A stretch of DNA of 64,000 nucleotides from Trinickia soli. Its GTDB lineage: Bacteria; Pseudomonadota; Gammaproteobacteria; Burkholderiales; Burkholderiaceae. Of this stretch, positions 1 through 8,408 are shown piece after piece. A model generated the notes under the pieces. It ran no database searches, was not told the DNA's origin, and saw only the letters and a list, made by a program, of their open reading frames with translations. The stretch is taken from assembly GCF_002879855.1 (NCBI RefSeq), contig NZ_PNYB01000004.1, positions 124,001 through 188,000 of the forward strand, in the 5' to 3' direction. The translations under genes were made by a program, and so were the position numbers. Each line of letters begins with the position of its first letter. Position 1 is the stretch's first letter.

Positions 1-1
1 G

Positions 2-421
2 CGCGTCGCGTCGGTGGGCGAGCAGGTGCTCGAACTGTCGGCACGCGAACTCGGCGTGCTCGAAGTGCTGCTGCAGCGAATCGGGCGGCTCGTTTCGAAG
101 GAGCAACTCGTCGATCATCTCTGCGAATGGGGCGAGGAAGTCAGCAACAACGCCATCGAAGTCTACGTTCACCGGCTGCGCAAGAAGATCGAGCCGAGCG
201 GCGTGCGCATCATCACCGTCCGCGGCCTCGGCTACTGCCTGGAAAAGCCCGCCGCGACGTGCGCCGGGGCGACAACGACGACAGCGACGACAGCAGGCGC
301 GGCAACGAGCGCTACACCCACGCCGGACCCGGCCGGCGCAAGCGCAGCGCAGGCCGCGCGCGTGCATGCCGCTGCCGCCACGACGCCCGCCGACGCCACC
401 CCGCACATCCGCCCCAAGTAG
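2..421 (+). CDS. response regulator, OmpR/PhoB type, C-terminal part (5' end outside window)
   Basis: The frame is open from the window edge, so only the DNA-binding half is seen. The winged-helix effector domain covers about the first 80 visible residues; its recognition-helix motif NNAIEVYVHRLRKKI and the closing wing TVRGLGYCLEK are typical of OmpR/PhoB regulators. It is followed by an unusual tail of about 55 residues made almost only of Ala, Thr and Pro. The gene ends where the sensor kinase begins, so the two form a two-component operon. The kinase resembles TctE, so this is probably a TctD-like activator of a carboxylate transporter, but the receiver domain is not visible and the ligand is not known. 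Confidence 0.9.
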   Translation, partial: RVASVGEQVLELSARELGVLEVLLQRIGRLVSKEQLVDHLCEWGEEVSNNAIEVYVHRLRKKIEPSGVRIITVRGLGYCLEKPAATCAGATTTTATTAGAATSATPTPDPAGASAAQAARVHAAAATTPADATPHIRPK

Positions 422-428
422 GCTCAGC

Positions 429-2015
429 GTGGCTTCGCCCGTCCCAGCGAACGACGGCGCAAAGCGCGCGGCCGACGCGTCCGTTCCCGTCCAGCGCTCG
501 CACGAGCGGGCGGACGAGACGCGCGACGCCGCCGAGATCAACCCCTTCGCCCCGCCCGATGAACGCGAAGCGGCCGCGTTGCGTCGCCCGCGGTCGCTGT
601 TCGGCGAAATTCTCGATTGGATGCTTGCGCCGCTCTTGCTGCTGTGGCCGATGAGCATCGCCGTCACCTATCTCGTCGCCAAGACGATCGCGAACGGGCC
701 GTTCGATCGCGGTCTGGAAACCGACGCGTACGTGCTTGCGCGGCAGATTCATCCGATCAACGGCGTGGCGACGCTGACGCTGCCCGACGCCGCCCGCGAT
801 TTTTTGAGCGGCGACAACGTCGACAAAGTCTTCTATCAGGTCCTTGGCACGCGCGGCGAACTCGTGGCCGGTGTGGCCGACATGCCGCTACCGCCCGAGG
901 ACGACCGCCCGCAACCGGGCCTCGTCGCATTCCGCGATGCCACGCTGCATGGGAACGACATCCGCATCGCCTATACGACGGTCGAGATGTCCGGCGCGAA
1001 CGGGCAGGCGCCGCTCGTGCAGGTGGCCGAGACGCTCGACAAGCGCAGCGCGCTGGCCAACGACATCATCAAAGGCGTGATCCTGCCGCAGTTCGTGATT
1101 CTGCCGTTGGCGATCGTGCTCGTCTGGTTCGGGCTCTCGCGCGGGCTCGCACCGTTGACCGCTCTGCAGGACAACCTGCGCGCACGCCGCCCCGACGACC
1201 TCTCGCCGCTCGAAGCATCGAGCGCGCCGCCCGAGATCGAGCCGCTCGTCACTTCGTTCAACGAATTGCTGACCCGGCTCGCGCAAAACATCGATCTGCA
1301 AAAGCGCTTCATTGCCGACGCCGCACATCAGATGAAAACGCCGCTGGCCGGCTTGCACATGCAGGCCGAGCTCGCGTTACGCGAGGACGCCTCGCCCGAA
1401 GTGCGCCGTTCGCTGGAGCAGATTGCGACGGGCGCCGATCAGGCCGCGCGCCTCGTCACGCAATTGCTCGCGCTCGCGCGGGCCGAGAACCGCATGTCGG
1501 GGCAGATATTCACGCACGTCGAGGTCGTGCAACTGGCGCGTCTCGCGGTGCGTGACTGGGTGCGCGCAGCGCTGGTCAAACAAATGGATCTCGGCTACGA
1601 AGGCCCTACCGAGCCTGTGTACGTCGACGGCAACCCGGTCATGCTGCGCGAGATGTTGTCGAACATCATCGACAACGCGATTCGCTATACCCCCACAGGC
1701 GGGCGCATCACCGTGCGCCTGTCGGCTCAGCGCGAGGTCGACCGTGCAGGCGGCCAAGTGCATATCGAAGTGGAAGACACGGGGCCGGGCATCGCCCTGG
1801 CGGAGCGGCCGAAGGTAGTCGAACGGTTTTATCGCATCCTCGGACGCGAGGGCGATGGCAGCGGCCTGGGCCTCGCTATCGTCAGAGAAATCGCCGCGAT
1901 GCACGGCGGCACGCTGACGCTCGACGATCACGTCTATCAAACCGCTCCACGCCTGACCGGCACGCTCGTCCGTGTCAGTCTTCCGATCTCGCCCAGCACC
2001 CCGGAGTTACCCTGA
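429..2015 (+). CDS. sensor histidine kinase, TctE-like
   Basis: Inner-membrane sensor kinase that would phosphorylate the regulator encoded just upstream. It has a first membrane segment near residues 62-83, a periplasmic sensor of roughly 140 residues, a second membrane segment (VILPQFVILPLAIVLVWF), then the H-box FIADAAHQMKTPLAGL, N-box NIIDNAIRYTP, G1 box DTGPGI and G2 box GSGLGLAIV. All kinase motifs are intact. I prefer the GTG at 429, eight bases after the regulator's stop and behind AGTAGG. The in-frame ATG at 366 would add a 21-residue proline-rich stretch and overlap the regulator by 56 bases with no clear ribosome site. The H-box wording and layout match TctE-type kinases that sense organic acids; the actual signal is inference. 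Confidence 0.9.
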   Translation: MASPVPANDGAKRAADASVPVQRSHERADETRDAAEINPFAPPDEREAAALRRPRSLFGEILDWMLAPLLLLWPMSIAVTYLVAKTIANGPFDRGLETDAYVLARQIHPINGVATLTLPDAARDFLSGDNVDKVFYQVLGTRGELVAGVADMPLPPEDDRPQPGLVAFRDATLHGNDIRIAYTTVEMSGANGQAPLVQVAETLDKRSALANDIIKGVILPQFVILPLAIVLVWFGLSRGLAPLTALQDNLRARRPDDLSPLEASSAPPEIEPLVTSFNELLTRLAQNIDLQKRFIADAAHQMKTPLAGLHMQAELALREDASPEVRRSLEQIATGADQAARLVTQLLALARAENRMSGQIFTHVEVVQLARLAVRDWVRAALVKQMDLGYEGPTEPVYVDGNPVMLREMLSNIIDNAIRYTPTGGRITVRLSAQREVDRAGGQVHIEVEDTGPGIALAERPKVVERFYRILGREGDGSGLGLAIVREIAAMHGGTLTLDDHVYQTAPRLTGTLVRVSLPISPSTPELP

Positions 2016-2260
2016 GACGCGTTCGCAGTAGTAAGCCATCCGATGACCGAAAAACGGTGATAGCGGCAATTTGAACGCGGTTTGGCGTGTTTTAGACAGA
2101 AAAATTCGAAAGATAGAAACAGATGCCTTCCTGACGGACAGGCGACGAAACCCGCCGCGGCGTCAGTACGCCGTAAGTTTGCCTTCCAATAATCGTCGAC
2201 GAGCATGCGCCGGGAGCGGCTGCCTGCGAACTTATTATCAAAATTGTTTGGAGACGACTC

Positions 2261-3919
2261 ATGGCAACCGTTGGCGGGCAAATTTCGCACGCGCCGATGA
2301 CGAGCGACGAGAAGCGGGTGATCTTCGCGTCTTCGCTCGGCACCGTTTTCGAGTGGTACGACTTCTATCTGGCGGGTTCGCTCGCGGTTTACATCAGCAA
2401 GAGCTTCTTCTCCGGCATCAACCCCACGGCCGCCTTCATCTTCACGTTGCTCGGCTTTGCGGCCGGGTTTGCCGTGCGGCCGTTCGGCGCGCTGGTGTTC
2501 GGGCGGCTCGGCGACATGGTGGGCCGCAAGCATACGTTCCTGATCACGATCGTGATCATGGGCCTGTCGACCTTCGTCGTCGGCTTCTTGCCGGGCTACG
2601 CCACGATCGGGTTCGCCTCCCCGGTGATCTTCATCGCCATGCGCTTGCTGCAGGGTCTCGCGCTCGGGGGCGAATACGGCGGCGCGGCGACTTACGTCGC
2701 CGAACATGCGCCGGCCAATCGTCGCGGCTACTACACCTCGTGGATTCAAACGACGGCGACGCTGGGCCTGTTCCTGTCGCTTCTCGTCATCCTCGGCGTG
2801 CGCACGCTGATGGGCGAGCAAGCGTTCGGCGCGTGGGGTTGGCGCATTCCGTTCATCGCGTCGCTGATCCTCCTGGGTGTTTCGGTCTGGATTCGCCTGC
2901 AATTGTCCGAATCGCCGGCATTCGAGCGGATCAAGGCTGAGGGCAAGACGTCGAAGGCGCCGCTGACCGAAGCCTTCGGCCACTGGGGCAACCTGAAGAT
3001 CGTGATTCTGGCGCTGATCGGCTTGACGGCTGGTCAAGCCGTGGTGTGGTACACGGGCCAGTTCTATGCGCTGTTCTTCCTGACGCAAACGCTGAAGGTC
3101 GATGGCACGAGCGCGAACATTCTGATCGCGTTGGGGCTGTTGATCGGTACGCCGTTCTTCGTGTTCTTCGGGTCGCTGTCGGATCGAATCGGCCGCAAGC
3201 CCGTGATCATGGCGGGCTGCCTGATCGCCGCCCTGACCTACTTCCCCCTGTTCAAGGCGCTCACGCACTATGCGAACCCGGCGCTCGAAGCGGCTGAGCA
3301 ACGGGCGCCGATCGTCGTCGTGGCCAATCCCGACGAGTGCTCGTTCCAGTTCAACCCGGTGGGTACGGCGAAGTTTACGAGTTCGTGCGACATTGCCAAG
3401 AGCGCGCTCGCCAAATCGGGCTTGAACTACGCGAACGTGGCGGCGCCGGCCGGCACGCAGGCGCAGATCAAAGTGGGCGACACGGTGATCGACACCTACG
3501 ACGGCAAGGCCTCCGACGCGAAGGATAAGGCGAAGACGTTCGACAAGACGCTGGCCGGGACACTCAAGAGCGCGGGTTATCCGGCGAAGGCCGATCCAGC
3601 GCAATTGAATTGGCCGATGACGGTGGCGATCCTGACACTGCTCGTGATCTACGTGACGATGGTGTACGGGCCGATTGCGGCCATGTTGGTCGAGATGTTC
3701 CCGACGCGAATCCGGTACACGTCGATGTCGTTACCGTATCACATCGGCAACGGCTGGTTCGGCGGCTTCCTGCCGGCCACGGCGTTCGCGATCGTGGCGG
3801 CGCAAGGCAATATCTACTCGGGGTTGTGGTATCCGGTCGTGGTTGCGATGTTGACGTTCGTGATCGGGATGTTGTTCGTGAAGGAGACCAAGGACTCGAA
3901 TATCTATTCGAGGGATTGA
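2261..3919 (+). CDS. MFS transporter, metabolite:H+ symporter type, with large extracytoplasmic insert
   Basis: Twelve-helix major facilitator of 552 residues, close in style to the ProP/ShiA/KgtP (MHS) group: N-terminal FEWYDFYLAG, loop 2-3 motif GRLGDMVGRKHTF, RLLQGLALGGEYGGA in helix 4, and SDRIGRKPVI in the second half. Typical members have 430-450 residues. The extra length is a hydrophilic block at about residues 345-455 between two membrane segments of the C-terminal half, containing two cysteines (DECSFQF, SSCDIAK) that could form a disulfide. The start has a good ribosome site (GGAGACG, seven bases upstream). It stands alone, with 245 AT-richer bases in front. The substrate is probably an organic acid or osmolyte, not resolved. 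Confidence 0.9.
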   Translation: MATVGGQISHAPMTSDEKRVIFASSLGTVFEWYDFYLAGSLAVYISKSFFSGINPTAAFIFTLLGFAAGFAVRPFGALVFGRLGDMVGRKHTFLITIVIMGLSTFVVGFLPGYATIGFASPVIFIAMRLLQGLALGGEYGGAATYVAEHAPANRRGYYTSWIQTTATLGLFLSLLVILGVRTLMGEQAFGAWGWRIPFIASLILLGVSVWIRLQLSESPAFERIKAEGKTSKAPLTEAFGHWGNLKIVILALIGLTAGQAVVWYTGQFYALFFLTQTLKVDGTSANILIALGLLIGTPFFVFFGSLSDRIGRKPVIMAGCLIAALTYFPLFKALTHYANPALEAAEQRAPIVVVANPDECSFQFNPVGTAKFTSSCDIAKSALAKSGLNYANVAAPAGTQAQIKVGDTVIDTYDGKASDAKDKAKTFDKTLAGTLKSAGYPAKADPAQLNWPMTVAILTLLVIYVTMVYGPIAAMLVEMFPTRIRYTSMSLPYHIGNGWFGGFLPATAFAIVAAQGNIYSGLWYPVVVAMLTFVIGMLFVKETKDSNIYSRD

Positions 3920-4028
3920 TGGGGTGAGGGAAAGCGTGACGGGGCGGGGGTGCGGGGTCGCTGGGCGGTCTCGCGGTCCCGCACGCGGCGTGGCACGGGT
4001 CTGGCATGAACGGAGCCGCATCAGGGGG

Positions 4029-4057
4029 TTGACAGCGCCGCCCGATATCACCATAAT
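4029..4057 (+). promoter_or_regulatory. sigma-70 promoter of the tRNA gene
   Basis: A perfect -35 box TTGACA (4029-4034) and the -10 box CATAAT (4052-4057) are separated by exactly 17 bases. The tRNA begins 13 bases after the -10 box. This is one of the best housekeeping promoters in the window. Confidence 0.85.
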
Positions 4058-4069
4058 CCGTCTTCTTTC

Positions 4070-4146
<77 letters not shown>

Positions 4147-4152
4147 AGTCTC

Positions 4153-4195
4153 GAAAAGCCTTGTAGATCATCGATCTGCGAGGCTTTTCTCATTT
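4153..4195 (+). terminator. terminator after the tRNA
   Basis: A 17-bp stem (two G-T wobbles) at 4153-4189 with a three-base loop starts seven bases after the CCA end. Its outer part GAAAAGCCT/AGGCTTTTC is perfect, and it is followed by TCATTTT. It would end tRNA transcription. Confidence 0.8.
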
Positions 4196-4211
4196 TGGGC
4201 GCCCGGGGAGC

Positions 4212-4239
4212 AACTCCAAGAAACGACACACTTGGAGTT
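4212..4239. repeat. inverted repeat downstream of the tRNA
   Basis: AACTCCAAG (4212-4220) and CTTGGAGTT (4231-4239) form a perfect 9-bp stem with a 10-base loop. The right arm runs directly into GTTCGAATCC (4237-4246), the same ten bases as the T arm of the tRNA at 4123-4132. This may be a leftover of a second tRNA 3' end or of an integration event. No integrase is present here. Confidence 0.5.
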
Positions 4240-4327
4240 CGAATCCATGCCGTGTCTCCGTCTGCCCTCCCCTCTGCATCGCTCGCCGTACGGCGTCTAC
4301 CATTTGCGCTTTGTCTTGCCCGCCGCA

Positions 4328-4369
4328 CTTCGACGCCTTCCTGCACGAGCAGGCGCGATCCGGCGCAGC
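4328..4369 (-). pseudogene. fragment of an aldehyde dehydrogenase gene
   Basis: These 42 bases are identical to 27576-27617, inside the aldehyde dehydrogenase gene at 26086-28515. On the minus strand they read AGSRLLVQEGVE, the stretch right after the catalytic cysteine. The surrounding sequence is unrelated to that gene, so this is a short displaced scrap and not a working gene. Confidence 0.7.
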
Positions 4370-4398
4370 CTGCGATCGAGTCATCCACAAGGGGAGCC

Positions 4399-4818
4399 AT
4401 GACTCACGAACCTCGCATCACGGGCGGGTGCTTGTGCGGAGCGTGCCGATACACGTCTGACGGCACGCCGCTCAACGTGCGCGCATGCCACTGTCGTCAA
4501 TGCCAAAAGGCCACAGGCTCCGCGTTTTACGCGCGCGTGATCATGCCGCTCGACGGTCTTCATGTGAGCGGGCCGGTGTCCTGGTACGACGCCGAAAGCG
4601 GTTTGCGTCGCGGCTTCTGCTCGCAATGTGGTTCGACTCTGTTCTCGGCTCGCCCTTCGGCGGGAACCGTAGGGATCGCGCTGGGCTCGCTCGATGAACC
4701 GGACAGATTCGAGCCGACGGAGCATATCTGGACGTCCCGCAAACAAGCCTGGCTATCGATCGACGATGGTCGGCCGCAATACGACGAAGGCATCCCGCCG
4801 GTCGTCGCTCCCCGCTGA
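4399..4818 (+). CDS. GFA/CENP-V domain zinc protein
   Basis: A 139-residue single-domain protein of the GFA family (glutathione-dependent formaldehyde-activating enzyme-like fold). Its seven zinc-binding cysteines are all present: GGCLCGAC near the N-terminus, CHCRQCQKATGSAF in the middle and FCSQCGSTLF after it. The ATG at 4399 is chosen over the longer frame because GGGGAG lies three bases upstream and the domain begins just after it. Most family members have no proven reaction; binding of glutathione adducts is only a family-level idea. It lies between a tRNA-linked patchwork and a small unknown gene. Confidence 0.85.
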   Translation: MTHEPRITGGCLCGACRYTSDGTPLNVRACHCRQCQKATGSAFYARVIMPLDGLHVSGPVSWYDAESGLRRGFCSQCGSTLFSARPSAGTVGIALGSLDEPDRFEPTEHIWTSRKQAWLSIDDGRPQYDEGIPPVVAPR

Positions 4819-4850
4819 CCGGAGGCGCTCATGCCCGCGCCTGGCAATGA

Positions 4851-5036
4851 TCTCCGTCACGGATTCGGAATCAGGGCGCTCTTAAGAGCAAACCGTTACC
4901 CATCAAAAGGGGCCTCGATGCCCAGGAAGCCATACGGGCGCAGTTCGACGAGCGGCGGGAGATTCTTGCGAAGGGGCTTGCTCGCAACCTACGGCGCCGA
5001 AGCCAGTTCCGGCTCTTTGTATCCTCGCCCGACCAG
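4851..5036 (+). pseudogene. start-less open frame joined to the downstream gene
   Basis: This frame runs from the TGA at 4848-4850 directly into the gene starting at 5037, with no ATG, GTG or TTG inside it. The translation has the composition of a real protein (FDERREILAKGLARNL, a charged helix) unlike the other two frames. It may be the 3' end of a lost upstream gene, perhaps a toxin paired with the next gene, fused after deletions. This is inference. Confidence 0.3.
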
Positions 5037-5420
5037 GTGATCATCGTGACGGAAGCGTTGAACTTCGAACGCCGCGCGCCCGTCTGGGAGGCGCTCTCGG
5101 AACTGTTCGTCGGAAAGGAACTCCAGGACTACGATTACGCCGGCATTGCCAAGACGCTGCGCCTGTCCGGTTATTCGGTCGACGAACTCGAAAAGGTACT
5201 GCGCGAAGAGGTCGCGCCGGTTTTTCGCAGCAATCTTTCTGCGCTTGCCGTCCCCGAGATGGAAGGGTGGGCACAAGACACGGTCGTGAAAGAGATACGG
5301 GCTTACCTTGAACGTGAGAGAACCGGCCTATCGCGACTGTTGACGCGTTTGGGAACGTCCAGGGCACTGCCGGATGTCGCGACAAAGCGGTGGCTGCAAA
5401 TCAGATCGCTGCTTTCGTAA
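5037..5420 (+). CDS. small conserved protein, DUF7079-like
   Basis: A 127-residue cytoplasmic protein without signal peptide or membrane segment. The core RRAPVWEALSELFVGKEL, then SGYSVDELEKVLREEVAPVF and a Trp-containing C-terminal part resemble the small uncharacterised proteins I know as DUF7079. GTG at 5037 or 5046 is the only possible start in frame. The frame stays open for 62 codons upstream without a start, which suggests a truncated neighbour. Members of such families sometimes sit beside polymorphic toxins as immunity partners, but no toxin is intact here. Function is unknown. Confidence 0.6.
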   Translation: MIIVTEALNFERRAPVWEALSELFVGKELQDYDYAGIAKTLRLSGYSVDELEKVLREEVAPVFRSNLSALAVPEMEGWAQDTVVKEIRAYLERERTGLSRLLTRLGTSRALPDVATKRWLQIRSLLS

Positions 5421-5652
5421 CACGCGATGGTACAAATTCGCACCCTGGCAAATCCGACAGCCGCCGATCGGCTCCGTGCGCCGCCCGAAGGAAAGATGGT
5501 TGGTGCACAAATCTTCGCATTTGACTGGCCGCATGCCGAACGACGTGGCACCCTTCACCTTTTTGAGTCCGGAGGACGGGCCGTCCCCGTCAGCTCCGTC
5601 CGCCTCGCCCGCGCGCGACCGGAAGCTCGCACGCCGCCGAAAGCCTGACGAC

Positions 5653-6405
5653 ATGACCACCGACAACTTCTTCCAACTCTATCAATCCACCGCTGCCGAC
5701 AATCCGCTCAAGCACGAGTACCTGAAGGCCGTGATAATCGCGGCCATCGAAGACGGCCACTGGCGCGACGGGGACAAGCTGCCGACCGAACAGGAGCTGG
5801 CCGCGATCACGCCGTTCAGTCTGGGCACGGTCCAGAAGGCTGTCGGCTCGCTGGTCAGCGAAGGCTATGTGCAACGCAAGCGTGGCCGCGGCACCTTCAT
5901 CATTCCGAGGGAGAAGCGCCTGGGAGAGCCGTGGATATTCCAGATTCTGTCGGCCGACGGCGACCGCTTCATCCCGATGACCAGCTCGGTGTCGCGGCGT
6001 GTCGAGGTGGAGTCGGATGCGGCATGGGCCCGCTGGCTGTGCGGCGACATTGAGGACCGGCGCATCGTGCGCCTCGACCGCATCATCACCGCCGAGGACT
6101 ACCGGTTCGTCAGTTTTTTCTACGTCGATGCGTCGCGCTTCCCGCATTTCAACGACGCGCCGTTCGACACGTTGCGCAGCGAGAACTTCGTGAAGCTGAT
6201 CAAGGAGATCTACCAGGTCTCACCGTCGCGAATCATGCACACGGTGCGCACTGCGCCGCTGCCCCGTTCCGTGGCGGACGCGTTGAATCTGCCGCAGAAA
6301 ACCTACGGCTCGCACATCGAGATCATGGGCAGCAGCGCGGCCGGCGAGCCGGTGTTCTATCAGCAACTGTACCTGCCGGCCGGCGGCCCACGCATCTACC
6401 TGTGA
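5653..6405 (+). CDS. GntR-family regulator, HutC subfamily
   Basis: A 250-residue regulator. The winged helix-turn-helix occupies about residues 15-80 (DKLPTEQELAAITPFSLGTVQKAVGSLVSEGYVQRKRGRGTF region; the usual Arg of the GntR recognition helix is replaced by Gln), and a UTRA ligand-binding domain follows to the end. The ATG at 5653 fits the normal domain start. The frame is open for 93 codons further upstream but that part is low in conserved character, and no start has a clear ribosome site. The gene converges on the Baeyer-Villiger monooxygenase gene 50 bases away, so it is a candidate regulator of that cluster, for which two matching palindromes exist at 8129 and 8290. That link is inferred. 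Confidence 0.85.
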   Translation: MTTDNFFQLYQSTAADNPLKHEYLKAVIIAAIEDGHWRDGDKLPTEQELAAITPFSLGTVQKAVGSLVSEGYVQRKRGRGTFIIPREKRLGEPWIFQILSADGDRFIPMTSSVSRRVEVESDAAWARWLCGDIEDRRIVRLDRIITAEDYRFVSFFYVDASRFPHFNDAPFDTLRSENFVKLIKEIYQVSPSRIMHTVRTAPLPRSVADALNLPQKTYGSHIEIMGSSAAGEPVFYQQLYLPAGGPRIYL

Positions 6406-6454
6406 CACCTCGGCATCGAGGGCGTTACGGGTTACGGCTCGATTCGTCCACAAC

Positions 6455-8083
6455 TCAGTTCATCACGAACCCTTCGTATCCGTTGCTCGCCACTTCGTCG
6501 CAGATTTTTGCGTAACGGGCCATTCCACCGGCATACGGCATGAATGTCCGCGGCTTGCCAGGTATGTTTGCACCGAGATACCACGACGAACTCGCCATCG
6601 GCAGCAACGTCGCTTGCGCGGCCTCGTTGACATGCTGAACCCACTTCTCGGCGGCATCGGGCGTCGGCTCGATGCGCGTAGCGCCCTTGTTGCGCATCTC
6701 CGTGATACATCGCGTGATCCATTCGACGTGCTGCTCGATTGCGATCGGCATATTCGTCAGTACAGAAGGACTGCCCGGCCCTGTGATCGTGAACAGGTTG
6801 GGAAAGCCCGGCGACTGAATTCCCAGATACGTCCGCGGCCCGTGAGCCCACGCATCCTTGAGCTTCAGCCCGCCGCGCCCCTCGATATTCAGCGCGAGAA
6901 GAGGCCCCGTCAACGCGTCGAAACCCGTGGCGAACACGATGACGTCGAGCGGAATGAGGGCATCGCTGGTTCGAATCCCTTCCGGCACGATCTCGACGAT
7001 CGGCGTAGCCTTGACATCCACCAACTCGACGTTGTCCCGATTGAACGTCTCGAAGTAATCGGTGTCGATCGGTGGCCGCTTGGTCGCATACAAATGATCG
7101 CGGGGAGTCAGTTTTTCCGCGGTCGCGGGATCCTTGACGATCGTGCGGATTTTGTCGCGAATGAACTGTGACGCCGTCTCGTTCGCGGCCTCGTTGGTCA
7201 GCAAATCGTTGAACGTCGCCCTGAAACGCAGCCCGCCTCGCTCCCAGGCCGCTTCGTAAGCCTGTTCGCGCTCCCGGTCAGACACCTCCAGCGCGGACTG
7301 ATCTGACACGTCAAATGGATGGCCGTTCGTCGAGCTGCGCGCTTTCGCACGGATCGCCTCGCGATTTGCGCTCACCCAGTCGCGGAAGCCCTGTCCAATC
7401 GGGCGGTTACGCGCCGGAACGCTGTAGTTCGCGGTTCTCTGGAACACCGTCAGCTTCCCGGCCTGCTGCGCGATGACCGGTGTCGCCTGAATGCCCGTGG
7501 AGCCGGTGCCGATCAGCCCGACGCGCTTGCCGCTGAAATCCACCCCTTCAGCCGGCCAACGTCCCGTGTGGTAGTGCTCGCCCGCGAAGGTTTCGAGTCC
7601 GGGAATCGACGGCATGTTCGCCGTGGACAGACAGCCGACCGCTGTCACCAGAAACCGAGCCTCGAAACGCTCGCCGTCAGCGGTCGAGATGAGCCAGCTA
7701 TTTTTATGCTCGTCGTAGGTAGCACGGGTCACCTTGGTGCCCAACTGAATATGTGACCGCAGCTCGAGCCGGTCGGCAACGTGATTCAGATACCGGCGAA
7801 TCTCGTTGTGATCCGGGTAGCGCTCGCTCCACTGCCATTGGTCCTGCAACTCGTCGGAGAACGTGTAGCAATAGTAGTAACTCTCGGAGTCGCAGCGAGC
7901 GCCTGGATAACGATTCCAGTGCCAGGTCCCGCCAACGCCCTCACCGGCTTCCAGCAGCCGCACATCAAGCCCGAGACGATCGCGCAGCATATGAAGCTGG
8001 TACAGGCCGGAGAATCCGGCGCCGACGATGATGGCGTCGTATCGACGAGCCGACTCGGCGTTGGCGGCTAGCGTGTTACTCAT
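6455..8083 (-). CDS. Baeyer-Villiger monooxygenase (FAD, NADPH)
   Basis: A 542-residue type I Baeyer-Villiger monooxygenase, which inserts one oxygen of O2 next to a ketone to give an ester or lactone. It shows the FAD-binding GAGFSG at residues 21-26, the family fingerprint FAGEHYHTGRWP at 166-177 (FxGxxxHxxxWP) and the NADPH-binding GTGSTG at 192-197. Length matches cyclohexanone and phenylacetone monooxygenases. The ATG at 8083 is preceded by AGAGAGG; the frame is open 42 codons further but without support. It faces two short-chain dehydrogenases across a 325-bp control region. With those, the MFS transporter and the hydrolase it makes an alcohol-ketone-ester degradation set. The natural substrate is unknown. 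Confidence 0.93.
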   Translation of the reverse strand: MSNTLAANAESARRYDAIIVGAGFSGLYQLHMLRDRLGLDVRLLEAGEGVGGTWHWNRYPGARCDSESYYYCYTFSDELQDQWQWSERYPDHNEIRRYLNHVADRLELRSHIQLGTKVTRATYDEHKNSWLISTADGERFEARFLVTAVGCLSTANMPSIPGLETFAGEHYHTGRWPAEGVDFSGKRVGLIGTGSTGIQATPVIAQQAGKLTVFQRTANYSVPARNRPIGQGFRDWVSANREAIRAKARSSTNGHPFDVSDQSALEVSDREREQAYEAAWERGGLRFRATFNDLLTNEAANETASQFIRDKIRTIVKDPATAEKLTPRDHLYATKRPPIDTDYFETFNRDNVELVDVKATPIVEIVPEGIRTSDALIPLDVIVFATGFDALTGPLLALNIEGRGGLKLKDAWAHGPRTYLGIQSPGFPNLFTITGPGSPSVLTNMPIAIEQHVEWITRCITEMRNKGATRIEPTPDAAEKWVQHVNEAAQATLLPMASSSWYLGANIPGKPRTFMPYAGGMARYAKICDEVASNGYEGFVMN

Positions 8084-8128
8084 GACCTCTCTCCATGTTC
8101 GGTTGCGTAATAGTGTGACATCTGAAGC

Positions 8129-8144
8129 ATTACTACATAGTAAT
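8129..8144. promoter_or_regulatory. operator-like palindrome, copy 1
   Basis: ATTACTACATAGTAAT is a perfect 7-bp inverted repeat around a CA spacer. It lies 46 bases upstream of the monooxygenase start codon, where a repressor could block transcription. Confidence 0.7.
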
Positions 8145-8289
8145 TGAGGCACACCAAAAGCAACGCTAGTGTTTTCCCCGATTCTCCGCAGCCCGTCGTA
8201 GAGCAACACTGGTGCAACGTTCTAAGCGGGGAAAGGGGCGCATCCAAGCTGGCACAAAGGGGTGCGATCCGGCCAGATGGCTCTACCGC

Positions 8290-8304
8290 TTACTACATAG
8301 TTAA
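8290..8304. promoter_or_regulatory. operator-like palindrome, copy 2
   Basis: TTACTACATAGTTAA repeats the first 11 bases of the palindrome at 8130 exactly and has one inserted T in the right half. It lies about 105 bases upstream of the dehydrogenase start, so both divergent transcripts could share one regulator. Confidence 0.65.
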
Positions 8305-8408
8305 TCGACAAACCAAGGCCTGAGGCGGCACCACACCCGAGTCCTGTGCGCAGCGCGCCGGGCAAGCGCGGTGTGCGACGTCCGGCTGTGCCGGAGGAAT
8401 GGTTCTTC

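Larger units (their letters stand above)
8084..8408. promoter_or_regulatory. divergent control region of the monooxygenase/dehydrogenase cluster
   Basis: These 325 gene-free bases separate two divergent genes and hold promoters for both. The region contains two copies of the palindrome TTACTACATAG (see 8129 and 8290), 161 bases apart, and is AT-richer than the flanking genes near the monooxygenase start. GGAGG at about 8393 serves as the ribosome site of the dehydrogenase. Confidence 0.7.

Noticed and set aside
1937-3604. 555-codon minus-strand frame
   Set aside because: It covers the MFS gene in antisense; composition is that of a shadow.
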